NCBI GenBank assembly: GCA_016930015.1
Contig: JAFGHR010000059.1
Location: forward strand, 38,226 to 102,225
DNA length: 64,000 bases
DNA from: Anaerolineae bacterium
GTDB lineage: Bacteria > Chloroflexota > Anaerolineae > Aggregatilineales > Aggregatilineaceae
Reading direction: 5' to 3'
The notes below the pieces were generated by a model. That model was not told the DNA's origin, ran no database searches, and was given only the letters and a program-made list of their open reading frames with translations. Each line of letters starts with the position of its first letter. The stretch's first letter is position 1. Shown here one piece after another: positions 1 through 8,993 of the stretch. A program made the position numbers and the translations under genes.

Positions 1-545
1 GCGCTCAGTTCGTACCCGGCAATGGTTCCTGTCAGGCGTGCGTAGTCTGGATTCCAGGTCGCGCCCAGCGCCAGGTTACTGGGTAAGGGTGTGGTGCCCT
101 GGACGATCTGGGTGCCGGGCTGGCCATTGCCGGGATGCGTGGTAACAATAAACAGCGGCACGAATGAACGCGGGATATCACGGTCCTGGGTTGCGGCGGC
201 GGCCTCGTAAGTCAGTTTTTGCAGATCGGTTGTGAGCTGCTGGACCAGGCGCGGGGTGTTGGTATTCCCGGTGATATTGTCGTTTTCGGCCAGCAGCAGC
301 ACGCCGCCGATGTTGTAGTCGCGGATCAACACGTTGAGCGCGTCATTGGTGCTGACAGTACCGCCCTCGAACGTGACGACCATCAGTTGGCCGACACGTT
401 CTTCCGATGTGAGCGATGACCGGACGCGCTCAACCAGGCGATCAAACCGATCAGCCGCTGCTGCCGGTGTCCCCGCCTGGGTGTGCGGCGGCGCGGCGGA
501 AAGCACAACAACGCAGATCAGGAACGTGGCAGTCAGATATCGCAT
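1..545 (-). CDS. Glycoside hydrolase family 3 N-terminal domain (NagZ-like), partial
   Basis: The minus-strand frame is open from an ATG at 545 to the left edge, so the gene continues outside the window. The first ~25 residues form a signal peptide (MRYLTATFLICVVVLSAAP). Then come SLTSEERVGQLMVVTFEG and IGGVLLLAEN, followed by PLPSNLALGATWNPDYARLTG. These match the start of the GH3 TIM barrel of beta-N-acetylhexosaminidases and beta-glucosidases. The catalytic Asp region is not in view, so the substrate cannot be told. It starts 94 bases after the protease gene on the same strand and probably belongs to that envelope operon. The family call is fairly sure; NagZ-like specificity is a guess. 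Confidence 0.8.
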   Translation of the reverse strand, partial: MRYLTATFLICVVVLSAAPPHTQAGTPAAAADRFDRLVERVRSSLTSEERVGQLMVVTFEGGTVSTNDALNVLIRDYNIGGVLLLAENDNITGNTNTPRLVQQLTTDLQKLTYEAAAATQDRDIPRSFVPLFIVTTHPGNGQPGTQIVQGTTPLPSNLALGATWNPDYARLTGTIAGYELS

Positions 546-638
546 GGACGGTTACACTTGTGTACGGTCACGGTCAGCACCAACGGTAGCCAATACCAGT
601 ATACTCGCTCGTATTGGGGCCGACCAGGACATTCACCG

Positions 639-2924
639 CTAATTATGGCTCAACGCAACATCGATTTCGATCGGACTTTCGGTGATATCCGTGATGATGA
701 TTCCGTCAGTCGTGATGGGAATATACCCCTCGGCGTTGGCCAGCACACTGTACAGGATCGGCTCGTCCAACGTGCCGCGCGGCAGCAGCACCGGAATCTG
801 GAAACGGCCCTCGTTGTCGGCCAGCGATACACCGAGCACCTGGTCTTTGGTCCACAGAAAATCCTCAATGGCGTATTCGGATTTGAGCACGATAAACATC
901 GCGCCGGGAATGCCCTGGCCGGTTTCGGCGTCGGTGATGCGGCCTGTCATCTGGATACCCTCGGCGCTGGCAAACGCCCCAACCGGGAGCTGTCCCAGGC
1001 CGACTTTGACCGATACCATTTCTAGAATCACGTTGGAAATGCTGATTTCCAACGCGTAGGTCGCGTCGGGCAGTGTATCCAGGCTTTCCAGGTTCAGGAG
1101 GTAGTTTTCACCTTCAGGGGGGGCGTTCCACGGCTCGGTGATCTCAAATAACACATCACCATCGACCGACCAGCGGCGCGTCCACATGGTGCCCGGCGCG
1201 ATCAGGCGCCAGTTAAAAAACACATACAACGCGGCGATATCTGCCGGAAAATCGGCGCGTACCGTTTCTGCTACAGGGAGGCCGCCAGCGGCCTCGCTTG
1301 CAAACCGGAAATCAGTAAAAATGACCGACCGCGATATCTCCGCCCCGCCCGCGATCACAAAATCCGCGGTCGCGCTCAGCCCGCCGTCGATGTACAGTTC
1401 CAGCCGGTATTGGCCGGGCAAAAAATCAGCCGCCGCGGTGATCGTGCGCGTGCCTTGTTCGTCACCGTCCCAGGGGGCGTTAGCGCGGAATAACTCCTCG
1501 CCCTCAAAATACCAGATATGGCTCCACGTGAGGCCCGGCTGCATGTTATGGTACACGAACCGGGCCTGAATGCCGCTGCCTTCCGGAAGTACGTAATTTG
1601 TGCCGACGAGGTTGTTGTTTTCATCCAGCAGGCCGAATACCACGTCGGAAAAACCCGGATTCGCGCGCGGTCCCTGGCCGACGGTGATCCGCGCGCTGGC
1701 GGTTTCGCGGCCTTCGATGAACAGGCGGAAATCGTACATGCCGTTGCGCAGCGGCGTGCCCGTCGTGCCGATGTACCACAGGCCGCGCTCGCCGCCGCTC
1801 CAGGTGACGGGCGGCAGGCTGTACAGTGCATCCGGCACATTGTCCACCGCGACGCGCAGCTCGTATATCATGCCATCGACCATGTTGTCATAGTCAAAGA
1901 ACAGGTAAAGGCTGGTAGTACCGGCAGGTATCCCGCCTACTACATTGGATGGCATACCGGCTTCGTTGATGCGCGTGGTAAAAAACGGGCGGCTGAAGTC
2001 GGGAGAGCCGCCGGGCAGCGGGGCAGTCGATCCGGTCAGGTCCTGGCCCTGGCGGATTCCGAGTGTGGCGGCACGCACCAACCCGCGCGCCAAACGAGAG
2101 GGGCGCAGCGCGCTGATAAACCCGCCGACGGGCACACAGGTATCATTACGGTCGGCGCGTCCATCTGCGTTTGAGTCCTGGATCACGCGGCAGTCTACGG
2201 CTTCGCCGCTGGCACGGGCCGGGGCAATGGTGGGGATGCCGACAAGCTCCCCATCCCGGTTATACGCGCCGCCGCCGCTCATCAGGCCGGGGATCGTGGC
2301 GCTCGTGCGAATCCAGGCGCGATCACCGACACGGGCTTCGGCGGTAAACCCGCTGACCGTGCCGCGTGTAACGGTCACCGCCTCGTTGCCGATGTTGGGA
2401 TAACCTATCACCGTGATCGTGTTGTCAAGCTCAACCGTGCTGGAATCGCCGAGTTCGACAAACGGCAGTTGCAGCGTGCCCGGTTCGATGATGCGCCCGT
2501 CCAAATAGCCGTTGATGCGCAACACGGCGAGGTCTAATCCCTGGCTGTAATCGATAACTTCGACGGTGTAGGTGGGGATCGGCGGTTCGTCCAGGCGCAC
2601 GGTGATCCCGATCGTGATGCGGTCGGATGGACAGGCGTCACTGGGTAGGGCGCTGTGCGCGTTGGTCAGGATCAGGCCGTTAGCGCTGACCAGCGTGCCG
2701 GACCCCACGCACGAGATCACCGGGCCGCCTTCAGTCTCGTAGGTCTGCATTACAAACACCGTAGCGCGTTTGATGATGTCCTCGTTGAGTTCTACCGGTG
2801 GCGGGTCGGATTGGGCCTGGCCATAGCGCAGCGGCACGACCACCGCGCCCAGCGTAATCAGCAGGCTGGCGGCGATACCACAGGCCAAAAACCGGCGCGT
2901 CAGGGGATAGTGTTGATCACACAT
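639..2924 (-). CDS. Anchored trypsin-like (HtrA/V8 type) serine protease with C-terminal beta-sandwich domains
   Basis: The 761-residue protein has an N-terminal signal or anchor (about 13-35), then a chymotrypsin-fold protease. The candidate triad is His90 (LTNAHS), Asp131 (GLDLAVLRI) and Ser216 (GLMSGGGAYN). The serine motif is GLMSGGGA rather than the usual GNSGGP, but the Ser is kept. Residues ~300-640 look like repeated beta-rich extracellular modules. The last ~100 residues resemble a carboxypeptidase-regulatory-like fold (MTGRITDAETGQGIPGA). The protein should act outside the membrane. The start codon overlaps the stop of the upstream gene by one base (TAATG), which implies translational coupling. 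There is no PDZ domain, unlike DegP/HtrA. Confidence 0.8.
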   Translation of the reverse strand: MCDQHYPLTRRFLACGIAASLLITLGAVVVPLRYGQAQSDPPPVELNEDIIKRATVFVMQTYETEGGPVISCVGSGTLVSANGLILTNAHSALPSDACPSDRITIGITVRLDEPPIPTYTVEVIDYSQGLDLAVLRINGYLDGRIIEPGTLQLPFVELGDSSTVELDNTITVIGYPNIGNEAVTVTRGTVSGFTAEARVGDRAWIRTSATIPGLMSGGGAYNRDGELVGIPTIAPARASGEAVDCRVIQDSNADGRADRNDTCVPVGGFISALRPSRLARGLVRAATLGIRQGQDLTGSTAPLPGGSPDFSRPFFTTRINEAGMPSNVVGGIPAGTTSLYLFFDYDNMVDGMIYELRVAVDNVPDALYSLPPVTWSGGERGLWYIGTTGTPLRNGMYDFRLFIEGRETASARITVGQGPRANPGFSDVVFGLLDENNNLVGTNYVLPEGSGIQARFVYHNMQPGLTWSHIWYFEGEELFRANAPWDGDEQGTRTITAAADFLPGQYRLELYIDGGLSATADFVIAGGAEISRSVIFTDFRFASEAAGGLPVAETVRADFPADIAALYVFFNWRLIAPGTMWTRRWSVDGDVLFEITEPWNAPPEGENYLLNLESLDTLPDATYALEISISNVILEMVSVKVGLGQLPVGAFASAEGIQMTGRITDAETGQGIPGAMFIVLKSEYAIEDFLWTKDQVLGVSLADNEGRFQIPVLLPRGTLDEPILYSVLANAEGYIPITTDGIIITDITESPIEIDVALSHN

Positions 2925-3526
2925 TAGAAGATTTCCAGGGTTTGCAGCAGATTTTCGAAACGATACAGGTTGTCGTCAAAACTGTTTTGTTCTTCGCGGT
3001 AGGTGATCACCAGCGCTTGAGACCGGCGCAGGATCACGACATCCACCCCTTCAACCACGACCGGCAGGCTTTCGAGAAACGGGTTACGTTCGTCCTGGGT
3101 GTAGGCATAGTGCATGCGGATCGCGGGTGTGCCGTCGCGCAGGGTTTCTTCGGTGCGAGAGATCACGCGGTAGGCCGATAGTTGGCTGGCGCGTTGGATA
3201 TCCAGGATGTCGAGCACATTACGCGGCGCAGCATCCGGCCCGACGGTCAGGGTGGATACTTGCAGCAGTGTTTTGAACGGTAGGGCGTTTGGGTCTTCGG
3301 CGCGGATCACATACTCGTCACTTTTGCTGTCGATCAGCCAGTTGAGCGGCACCTGGGCACGGATGCCGGCTTCCTGGTTTTCGAAAACTTGCGCGGCGTT
3401 CAGGCTGCTGCTGCGCATGCTGATCCCCAGGAACAGGACCACACCGGCCATGACGAGCGCGAGGTAGCTGTTCCAGCGTTGGGTAAATGTCAGTTCGCGG
3501 TGGATGTCCGGGAAAAAGTCGCTCAT
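2924..3526 (-). CDS. Membrane-anchored protein with a possible PsbP-like domain
   Basis: The protein has 200 residues. After ~20 cytoplasmic residues there is one membrane span (about 22-40, LALVMAGVVLFLGISM). The remaining ~155 residues are exported and mix alpha and beta. The AGIRAQVPLNWLIDSKSDEY region followed by LLQVSTL resembles the start of PsbP/MOG1-like folds found in many anchored bacterial proteins. That fold call is an inference from pattern only. The gene lies between the PrsW-like protease (4-base ATGA overlap upstream) and the trypsin-like protease (1-base overlap downstream), so all three should be translated together. The function is unknown. Confidence 0.7.
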   Translation of the reverse strand: MSDFFPDIHRELTFTQRWNSYLALVMAGVVLFLGISMRSSSLNAAQVFENQEAGIRAQVPLNWLIDSKSDEYVIRAEDPNALPFKTLLQVSTLTVGPDAAPRNVLDILDIQRASQLSAYRVISRTEETLRDGTPAIRMHYAYTQDERNPFLESLPVVVEGVDVVILRRSQALVITYREEQNSFDDNLYRFENLLQTLEIF

Positions 3527-4521
3527 AGCTCCTCCCGGCGCCCGGTGCGTGTGATCATGCGTGTATCAGCGCTTTCGATGATAAACGCCATGGTGATGTA
3601 CATCATGACGATCAAACCCAGCGCCAGCGCCAGCCCGCGAACGGGTGAGCTGGCATCGGCACCCACGTTCAGGCCGCTGACGATTGCAATTCCCCGGAAT
3701 CCGTAATACAGCCCGCTGATGAACGATGCCAGGAACAGCCCTGCTGGAATCCAGAATATAGGCGGGTGGCCGATCCGTAATTCGACCAAAAAGTAGCCCA
3801 TGATCAGCCCGGCGGCGATCTGCGAAAACATGATACTGGCGACCCGCAGCGCGGTTGCTAACAGGGTGGCGTCTGTGTACAGCGCAAACCGGAGGTTATA
3901 GACAACGGCGAATCCCAACGATACCGTGATGGCAAAGGCCATGCCATCTACCCGGCGTTCGAGGCGCTGCGGCCAGACGGTATAACGCAGCACGGCATAT
4001 TTCAGGAATTCGGCGGTGAAGCCTATCGTAAACATATAACCCAGCACGCGCCCAAAGAAACCCTGGTAAGGCAGCCAGCGTTCGGGCGTAAAAACGCGTT
4101 CTTCCAGCGGCACAGCGATACCGTTGGCGACCAATCCCCCCAGAATCAGTACGCCAATCAGCCCGAAACGTGGTTTCAGGGCGCGGCGTTCGCCCCGGTA
4201 TGAGAAGACCAGCCACGCCGCCAGCGGCAGCAGCGCGATCCCCGTTTTGGCGCGTATATCGGTCAGGTCGGCGGGCAGCATGCCGAACAGATCGGTCAGC
4301 AGCCAGATCATAAACACGACCAGGAACACCACCAGGACTTCAAGCGAACTGGTGCGCCATACACGCCGGTACGGGAATATCTCTTCCGGTTCTTCTTCCG
4401 GGGTGAGCAAAATCGGTTCAAACGACAACCTTAATGCTCCTCTATGGCTATTGATTACACTCCGGCGCGGTGGTACACTCCCCTCCGCTGCCAGACTCGA
4501 TTCTACCGTGCTCTGTGGCAC
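3523..4521 (-). CDS. PrsW-family intramembrane protease-like protein
   Basis: The 332-residue polytopic protein has an acidic N-terminal cytoplasmic segment and about eight hydrophobic spans. The segment TAEFLKYAVLRY, then RVDGMAFAITVSLGFAVVYN, matches the conserved core of PrsW proteases: acidic residues and a Lys in one span, then an Asp-Gly in the next. In Bacillus, PrsW cuts an anti-sigma factor, but no sigma or anti-sigma gene is visible here. It is the first gene of a four-gene minus-strand cluster with an anchored protein, a serine protease and a GH3 enzyme. The classic EExxK reads EFLKY here, so catalysis is likely but not certain. Confidence 0.7.
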   Translation of the reverse strand: MPQSTVESSLAAEGSVPPRRSVINSHRGALRLSFEPILLTPEEEPEEIFPYRRVWRTSSLEVLVVFLVVFMIWLLTDLFGMLPADLTDIRAKTGIALLPLAAWLVFSYRGERRALKPRFGLIGVLILGGLVANGIAVPLEERVFTPERWLPYQGFFGRVLGYMFTIGFTAEFLKYAVLRYTVWPQRLERRVDGMAFAITVSLGFAVVYNLRFALYTDATLLATALRVASIMFSQIAAGLIMGYFLVELRIGHPPIFWIPAGLFLASFISGLYYGFRGIAIVSGLNVGADASSPVRGLALALGLIVMMYITMAFIIESADTRMITRTGRREEL

Positions 4522-4806
4522 ATGCCCACAGCCCGGTGGCAGGGTAATCGCTTCAAATGGAAAGATGACTTTTAAAGCAGCGCCTTCCCCCTAAATCCCC
4601 CTTCCAGCCAAGCTGGACGAGGGACTTGACGCACGATCAAGGATCACGCGCGATCGGCTTTTTCCCCTCCCCGGCCCGTACACCAAGCCATAGAGGGGAA
4701 AAGACCGGTTGCGGGTGCGCGTGTTCAGCGAATATGCGTTGGGAAAGGGATTGGAGGGACGCGTTAATGTCCGTGTTTTGCTCAAGATTCTCATTTAGGG
4801 ATTGTT
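4522..4806. other. Intergenic region with an inverted repeat and REP-like sequence
   Basis: These ~285 bases lie between divergent genes. At 4580-4625 there is a run of C-rich blocks (CCCCCTAAATCCCCC style) of the kind seen in dispersed repeats of Chloroflexota and cyanobacteria. At about 4660-4700 an inverted repeat pairs TTTTCCCCTC with GAGGGGAAAA over a ~25-base loop. A 67-codon minus-strand frame crosses the region but is low in complexity and has no family resemblance, so I do not call it a gene. Promoters for both flanking genes must lie here; I cannot place them securely. Confidence 0.4.
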
Positions 4807-6450
4807 ATGAAGCTGGAATCGCTACGACGGCGTGCGCCGTTTCGGTTAGGATTGGTCGGGATGCTGGTGATCGGGTGCTGCCTGATCACGGCGGTCATTG
4901 CCGTGCTGCTGCTGGTGGGTGCGCCGGACGAAAACGGCGACGGTGGAAACCGGATCGTCTATGGCCTGACGCTGAACCCCAGCGGGTTTGATCCGCACCG
5001 GCATATATCGAGTGAACTCGGCATCCCGTTTTTCTCCGTGTATGACACGCTGGTGTATCGCCATCCCCAGACCATGGATTTTGTGCCCGGTTTGGCCGAG
5101 CGCTGGGAGATGGCGCAGGACGGCCTGTCGTGGACGTTTTACCTGCGGCAGGATGTCACGTTTCATGATGATACGCCGTTCAACGCGGCAGCGGTCGGCG
5201 CGAACCTGGACCGGATCATGAATCCGGATATCGATTCGGGTAAAGCGCGGTTTCTGCTGGGATCGTACACCGGCTATGAGATCATCGACGCGTACTCGAT
5301 CCGCCTGAACCTGTCGGAGCCATTCGCGCCGCTGCTGGATGGGTTGAGCCAGGTGTACCTGGGCATCGCCAGCCCTACGGCGCTGAGCGCCTATACCAAA
5401 AACACCTACCAGTGGCACCAGGTGGGCACGGGGCCGTTTCGCCTGGACGAGGTGATCCCCGGCGACCGGATCATCCTCAAGCGTAACGAGGATTACGCCT
5501 GGGGACCGGTGTTTTACGCCGAAGCCACCGATCAATCGCTGGATACGGTCGAGTTCCGGTTTTACACCGATCCGGCCACGCGCAGCCTGGCGCTTGAAAG
5601 CGGCGAAATCCAGATGATCGGTGACCTGCTGCCGACAGATGCCGAATTGTTATCCGGCAACCCGGCGCTGCGTATTTTCCGCGTACAGGTGCCCGGCCTG
5701 CCGCAGCAGTTTTTCCTCAACACGCAGCAAGCGCCAACTAACGATATCGCCGTGCGGCAGGCGCTGCTGTACGGTACCAACCGGACCGCGATTGTTGATG
5801 CCGTGTTTCAGGGGCAGTCGCCGGTCGCATATGGCCCGCTCAGCTCGGCCATGCCGGATTATTACAGCGAAGTCGAGCGGTTATACCCGTATGATCCCGA
5901 ATTCGCGCGGACGCTGCTGGCCGGTGCCGGTTACGTTGATATGGATGGCGACGGTATGTTGGAATTGGACGGCGAGCCGCTGACGCTGCGGATGGTGTTC
6001 GCCGGTTGGAACCAAATGGCCGACGTAGCGCAGTTGGTGCAAAGCCAGTGGCGCGACCTGGGTATTGATCTCGAATTGATCCAGGTGCCGGACTTTCCCA
6101 CGCTGCAACAGCACGCCACTGACGGCGACTTTCACCTGATCGCGTTTTACGATTTTGGCGTGGATGCCAGCATTCTGAACCGGTTCTATTTTACCGGCGC
6201 ACAGAACAACTGGTCCGGGTTCAGCGATCCGGAGGTGGATACCTGGCTGCAAGAGGGCGGTCGCCAGAGTGATCCCGAAGCACGCGCGCAGTATTACGCC
6301 GCGATCCAGCAGCGGATCATGGAACAGGCGGTCGTTTTGCCAATCCGCGAGTACGTGAATCTGAACGGGATATCGGACCGGCTGGACGGCGTGATCTTCA
6401 GCGCGCAAGGCTGGTGGCCCCTGCTGCGTAATCTGTTGTTTGTTCCCTGA
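4807..6450 (+). CDS. ABC transporter substrate-binding protein, peptide/nickel family (SBP_bac_5)
   Basis: The 547-residue protein begins with a charged segment and one span (about 17-37, LVGMLVIGCCLITAVIAVLLLVG). It is therefore anchored to, or processed at, the outer face of the membrane. The body is a DppA/OppA-type binding protein. Typical features are FDPHRHISSELG near the start, the LAERWEMAQDGLSWTFYLR block and VTFHDDTPFNAAAV, then the late FYFTGAQNNWSGFSDPEVD block. The size fits the family (500-560). It leads an operon with two permeases. Ligand type (peptide, nickel, sugar) cannot be read from sequence alone. The second hydrophobic-segment residue Cys (VIGCC) could make it a lipoprotein. 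Confidence 0.88.
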   Translation: MKLESLRRRAPFRLGLVGMLVIGCCLITAVIAVLLLVGAPDENGDGGNRIVYGLTLNPSGFDPHRHISSELGIPFFSVYDTLVYRHPQTMDFVPGLAERWEMAQDGLSWTFYLRQDVTFHDDTPFNAAAVGANLDRIMNPDIDSGKARFLLGSYTGYEIIDAYSIRLNLSEPFAPLLDGLSQVYLGIASPTALSAYTKNTYQWHQVGTGPFRLDEVIPGDRIILKRNEDYAWGPVFYAEATDQSLDTVEFRFYTDPATRSLALESGEIQMIGDLLPTDAELLSGNPALRIFRVQVPGLPQQFFLNTQQAPTNDIAVRQALLYGTNRTAIVDAVFQGQSPVAYGPLSSAMPDYYSEVERLYPYDPEFARTLLAGAGYVDMDGDGMLELDGEPLTLRMVFAGWNQMADVAQLVQSQWRDLGIDLELIQVPDFPTLQQHATDGDFHLIAFYDFGVDASILNRFYFTGAQNNWSGFSDPEVDTWLQEGGRQSDPEARAQYYAAIQQRIMEQAVVLPIREYVNLNGISDRLDGVIFSAQGWWPLLRNLLFVP

Positions 6451-6463
6451 TCAACCCCAGTCG

Positions 6464-7387
6464 ATGGTTATGTATGTACTGCGGCGGTTGGTGACGGCCC
6501 TGGCGGTCGCGTGGTTGGCGATTTCGCTGGCGTTTGTGGCGCTGCGCTGGGCGCCCGGTGACGCGGTCGATGCGACGATGGGGCGGGCCGGTGTGCCGCC
6601 GGAAGACCTCGAAGCCCGCCGCGACGAACTCGGCCTGAACGATCCGGTCTGGCGGCAGTACGGCGCTTACCTGGGCGGGATCGTGCGTGGCGAGTGGGGC
6701 GAATCGCTGGTATCCGGCCAGCCGGTGCGCGAGATGATCGCGCAGTCCATCGGCGCGACGGCAGTTTTGGCGCTGTCCGCGCTGACAGTGGCGGTTGTGC
6801 TCGGCATCAGCCTGGGGATTGTGGCGGGGGTGTCGTCGTGGGCCGGGCTGCGCTACGGGGCGGAGGCGCTGGCCTCGCTGGCGCTGTCTACGCCGATCTA
6901 CTGGACGGCAACCCTGGTGATATACCTGTTTACGGTCGTGCTGGACGTGCTGCCGGGCGTCGGAGGGCGCGGCGTGCGTTACCTGATTCTTCCGGCGTGC
7001 GTGCTGGGTTTTCACACGGCGGGCAGTATCGCCCAGGTTACGGCCAGCAGCGTTCGACAGGCTGCCGGTCAGGATTTTGTCTGGACGGCGCGCGCTAAAG
7101 GGCTGCCGGGCTTGGACGTGCTGGACCATATTTTGCGGGTCGGGCTGCTGCCGATCGTGGCGGTGGTGGCGCTCCAGTTTGGTTTTTTACTGGGCGGCAC
7201 CGTGATCACCGAGATGATTTTTGTGCGGCAGGGATTGGGCCGCGTGCTGCTGACTGCCGTTGATACACGCGACTACCCGGTGATTCAGGGTGTCGTCGCG
7301 TTTTCCGCGCTGGTGTACAGCCTGATCAATGCGCTGGCGGATGTGCTCTATCGGCTGATCGATCCGCGCCTGGAAGGGGCATCATGA
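6464..7387 (+). CDS. ABC transporter permease, DppB family
   Basis: The product is about 307 residues with six membrane spans. It begins with the typical DppB N-terminus (MYVLRRLVTALAVAWLAISLAF), has FVALRWAPGDAVD after the first span, and carries the EAA-type loop near the C-terminus (WTARAKGLPGLDVLDHILR). The reading frame stays open upstream to a TTG inside the previous gene, but ATG 6464 or 6470 gives the family's normal N-terminus. The stop overlaps the next start in an ATGA, so the two permeases are coupled. It forms the channel with the DppC-like protein downstream. Confidence 0.88.
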   Translation: MVMYVLRRLVTALAVAWLAISLAFVALRWAPGDAVDATMGRAGVPPEDLEARRDELGLNDPVWRQYGAYLGGIVRGEWGESLVSGQPVREMIAQSIGATAVLALSALTVAVVLGISLGIVAGVSSWAGLRYGAEALASLALSTPIYWTATLVIYLFTVVLDVLPGVGGRGVRYLILPACVLGFHTAGSIAQVTASSVRQAAGQDFVWTARAKGLPGLDVLDHILRVGLLPIVAVVALQFGFLLGGTVITEMIFVRQGLGRVLLTAVDTRDYPVIQGVVAFSALVYSLINALADVLYRLIDPRLEGAS

Positions 7388-8217
7388 TCGCGCGCGGCGT
7401 GATCCCGCGAATCACCGACCGGCGCGGCGTGCGAATGCGCCGGATCGTGGCCCTGGCGCTGCTGGGCGTAATCGTGATGGCGGTGATGGGTGCGCCCTGG
7501 CTGGCGCGTTATGGTCCGCGTGAGACGGCACCGGACGATCAATTTCAACGCCCGTCAGCCGATCACCTGTTTGGTACCGATTTATTGGGGCGCGACGTGT
7601 ACAGCCGCGTGTTATACGGTGGGCGGCATACATTAAGCCTGGCGCTGCTCACGGCGGCGATTACCCTGCTGCCGGGCTTAGGAATCGGGTTGGTCGCGGG
7701 CAGCGCCGGGGGTTGGATCGACCGGGGATTGATGGCGTTCATGGACGCACTGCTGGCGATCCCCAGCCTGGTAACGGCGCTGGCGCTGGTGGCGCTGGTT
7801 GGCAGCGGGTCCGCCGAGATCGCGTTAGCGGTGGGGATTGCGGGCGTCCCGGCGTATGCGCGTGTGACACGTGCTGCCGTGCTGGCGGTGCGTGCGCGCC
7901 CGTTCATTGACTCGGCGCGCGCCATTGGCACACGGTATCCCGGTTTGCTGCAACGTTATATCCTGCCGAACGCCGCCGCGCCGCTGGTCGCGTTTGCCGG
8001 AGTCACACTCAGTTGGGCGATTCTGAACAGCGCCGCCCTGACGTTTTTGGGTTACGGGGGTGATATCACGTCACCGGATTGGGGCGTGATGCTGGCCGAC
8101 GGGCGGCAGGCGTTCCGTACTGCGCCGTGGGCTGCATTTGCGCCCGGTGCGGCGTTAAGCCTGACGGTGTTTGCGATTCACCTGCTGGCGGGCAGTTTCA
8201 GGGCGCAGCCGGGATAG
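7384..8217 (+). CDS. ABC transporter permease, DppC family
   Basis: The 277-residue protein begins with an extra hydrophobic span. This is followed by the DppC-type periplasmic motif (FQRPSADHLFGTDLLGRDVYSRVLYGGR) and five more spans. The EAA loop reads DSARAIGTRYPGLLQRYILPN. The start sits in an ATGA overlap with the DppB-like gene. The next gene downstream lies on the other strand, so the usual ATPase genes (dppD, dppF) are not part of this operon and must be supplied from elsewhere, or a shared ATPase is used. The family call is firm; the transported substrate is unknown. Confidence 0.88.
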   Translation: MIARGVIPRITDRRGVRMRRIVALALLGVIVMAVMGAPWLARYGPRETAPDDQFQRPSADHLFGTDLLGRDVYSRVLYGGRHTLSLALLTAAITLLPGLGIGLVAGSAGGWIDRGLMAFMDALLAIPSLVTALALVALVGSGSAEIALAVGIAGVPAYARVTRAAVLAVRARPFIDSARAIGTRYPGLLQRYILPNAAAPLVAFAGVTLSWAILNSAALTFLGYGGDITSPDWGVMLADGRQAFRTAPWAAFAPGAALSLTVFAIHLLAGSFRAQPG

Positions 8218-8249
8218 GGGCCGCATTCTGGCGCACGCGGGCCGCGTCG

Positions 8250-8987
8250 TTACTGCGTTGGGCCGCGCACCGTGAGCAGTCCCTCTGATGATGAAATCTG
8301 GCCGGTCCAGACGCCCTGGTCAAAATAAGCCGGGGTCGCGGTGGGCGTGGCATCACCGGCTAACAGGGTTCGCTGCGCGCCGGGATTGTTGTTGCGATAG
8401 TAGGCGCGGACGCGGTATTCACCGTTAACCTCAAGCGGTACACCCGCCGCCAGCAGCAGATCGGGGCTGATGCGGAATTCCTCGGTACAGCGGGCGCGCG
8501 ATCCCAGCAGGTGCAGTTCTTCGGGGTTGACCCGGCTGGGGACTACAGCGGGGAGCGCCTGTTCAATGCGCGTAAAACTGGTGCCAACGCGGGTAACCTC
8601 AAACGTGACGCCTGCATTCGTGACCGGCTGGTCCGGGCGGATGAGGATCACCGGGTTGTCACGTGGCAGGTACAGGATCGCCGGGCCGATGTCCTCGTTG
8701 ACAAATGTCACCCTGGCGATGATGGCTTCGGTCGGGTTGATGGTATCTTTTTCGAGTGTTATGTCCAGGCCGAGCAGCACCTGGTCGTTTTTGGAATATG
8801 ACAGCGATGACCGGTTGTTTCCCCCCAGCGGATTTGCCAGATCGGAGCAGGTCGGGCCGCGCTTAGCTGCCGGGTAAACGCGCGGAAACGCGATCGCCAG
8901 CACCAGCATTAACGCGGCAGCGCCAATCGCGACATTGGTTCGGTTCAGCCGATTTGAGGTGGTCCTGCTGCTGCGTCGTCGTGCCAT
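8250..8987 (-). CDS. Single-span anchored protein of unknown function
   Basis: The 245-residue protein has a very basic start (MARRRSSRTTSNRLNR), then one membrane span (about 19-35) and an exported, beta-rich domain. The segment TLEKDTINPTEAIIARVTFVNEDIGPAILYL looks like the beta-sandwich of BsuPI-type proteinase-inhibitor or similar immunoglobulin-like domains. This is a weak resemblance. Two cysteines (in PTCSDL and RARCTEEF) could form a disulfide. It ends tail to tail with the ABC permease operon and lies just downstream of miaA on the same strand (6 bases apart), so it is probably cotranscribed with yraN and miaA. Confidence 0.6.
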   Translation of the reverse strand: MARRRSSRTTSNRLNRTNVAIGAAALMLVLAIAFPRVYPAAKRGPTCSDLANPLGGNNRSSLSYSKNDQVLLGLDITLEKDTINPTEAIIARVTFVNEDIGPAILYLPRDNPVILIRPDQPVTNAGVTFEVTRVGTSFTRIEQALPAVVPSRVNPEELHLLGSRARCTEEFRISPDLLLAAGVPLEVNGEYRVRAYYRNNNPGAQRTLLAGDATPTATPAYFDQGVWTGQISSSEGLLTVRGPTQ

Positions 8988-8993
8988 GTCCGT

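Noticed and set aside
4591..4794. A 67-codon minus-strand frame in the gap before the ABC importer
   Set aside because: It crosses C-rich repeat sequence, has low complexity, no family resemblance and lies over an inverted repeat.
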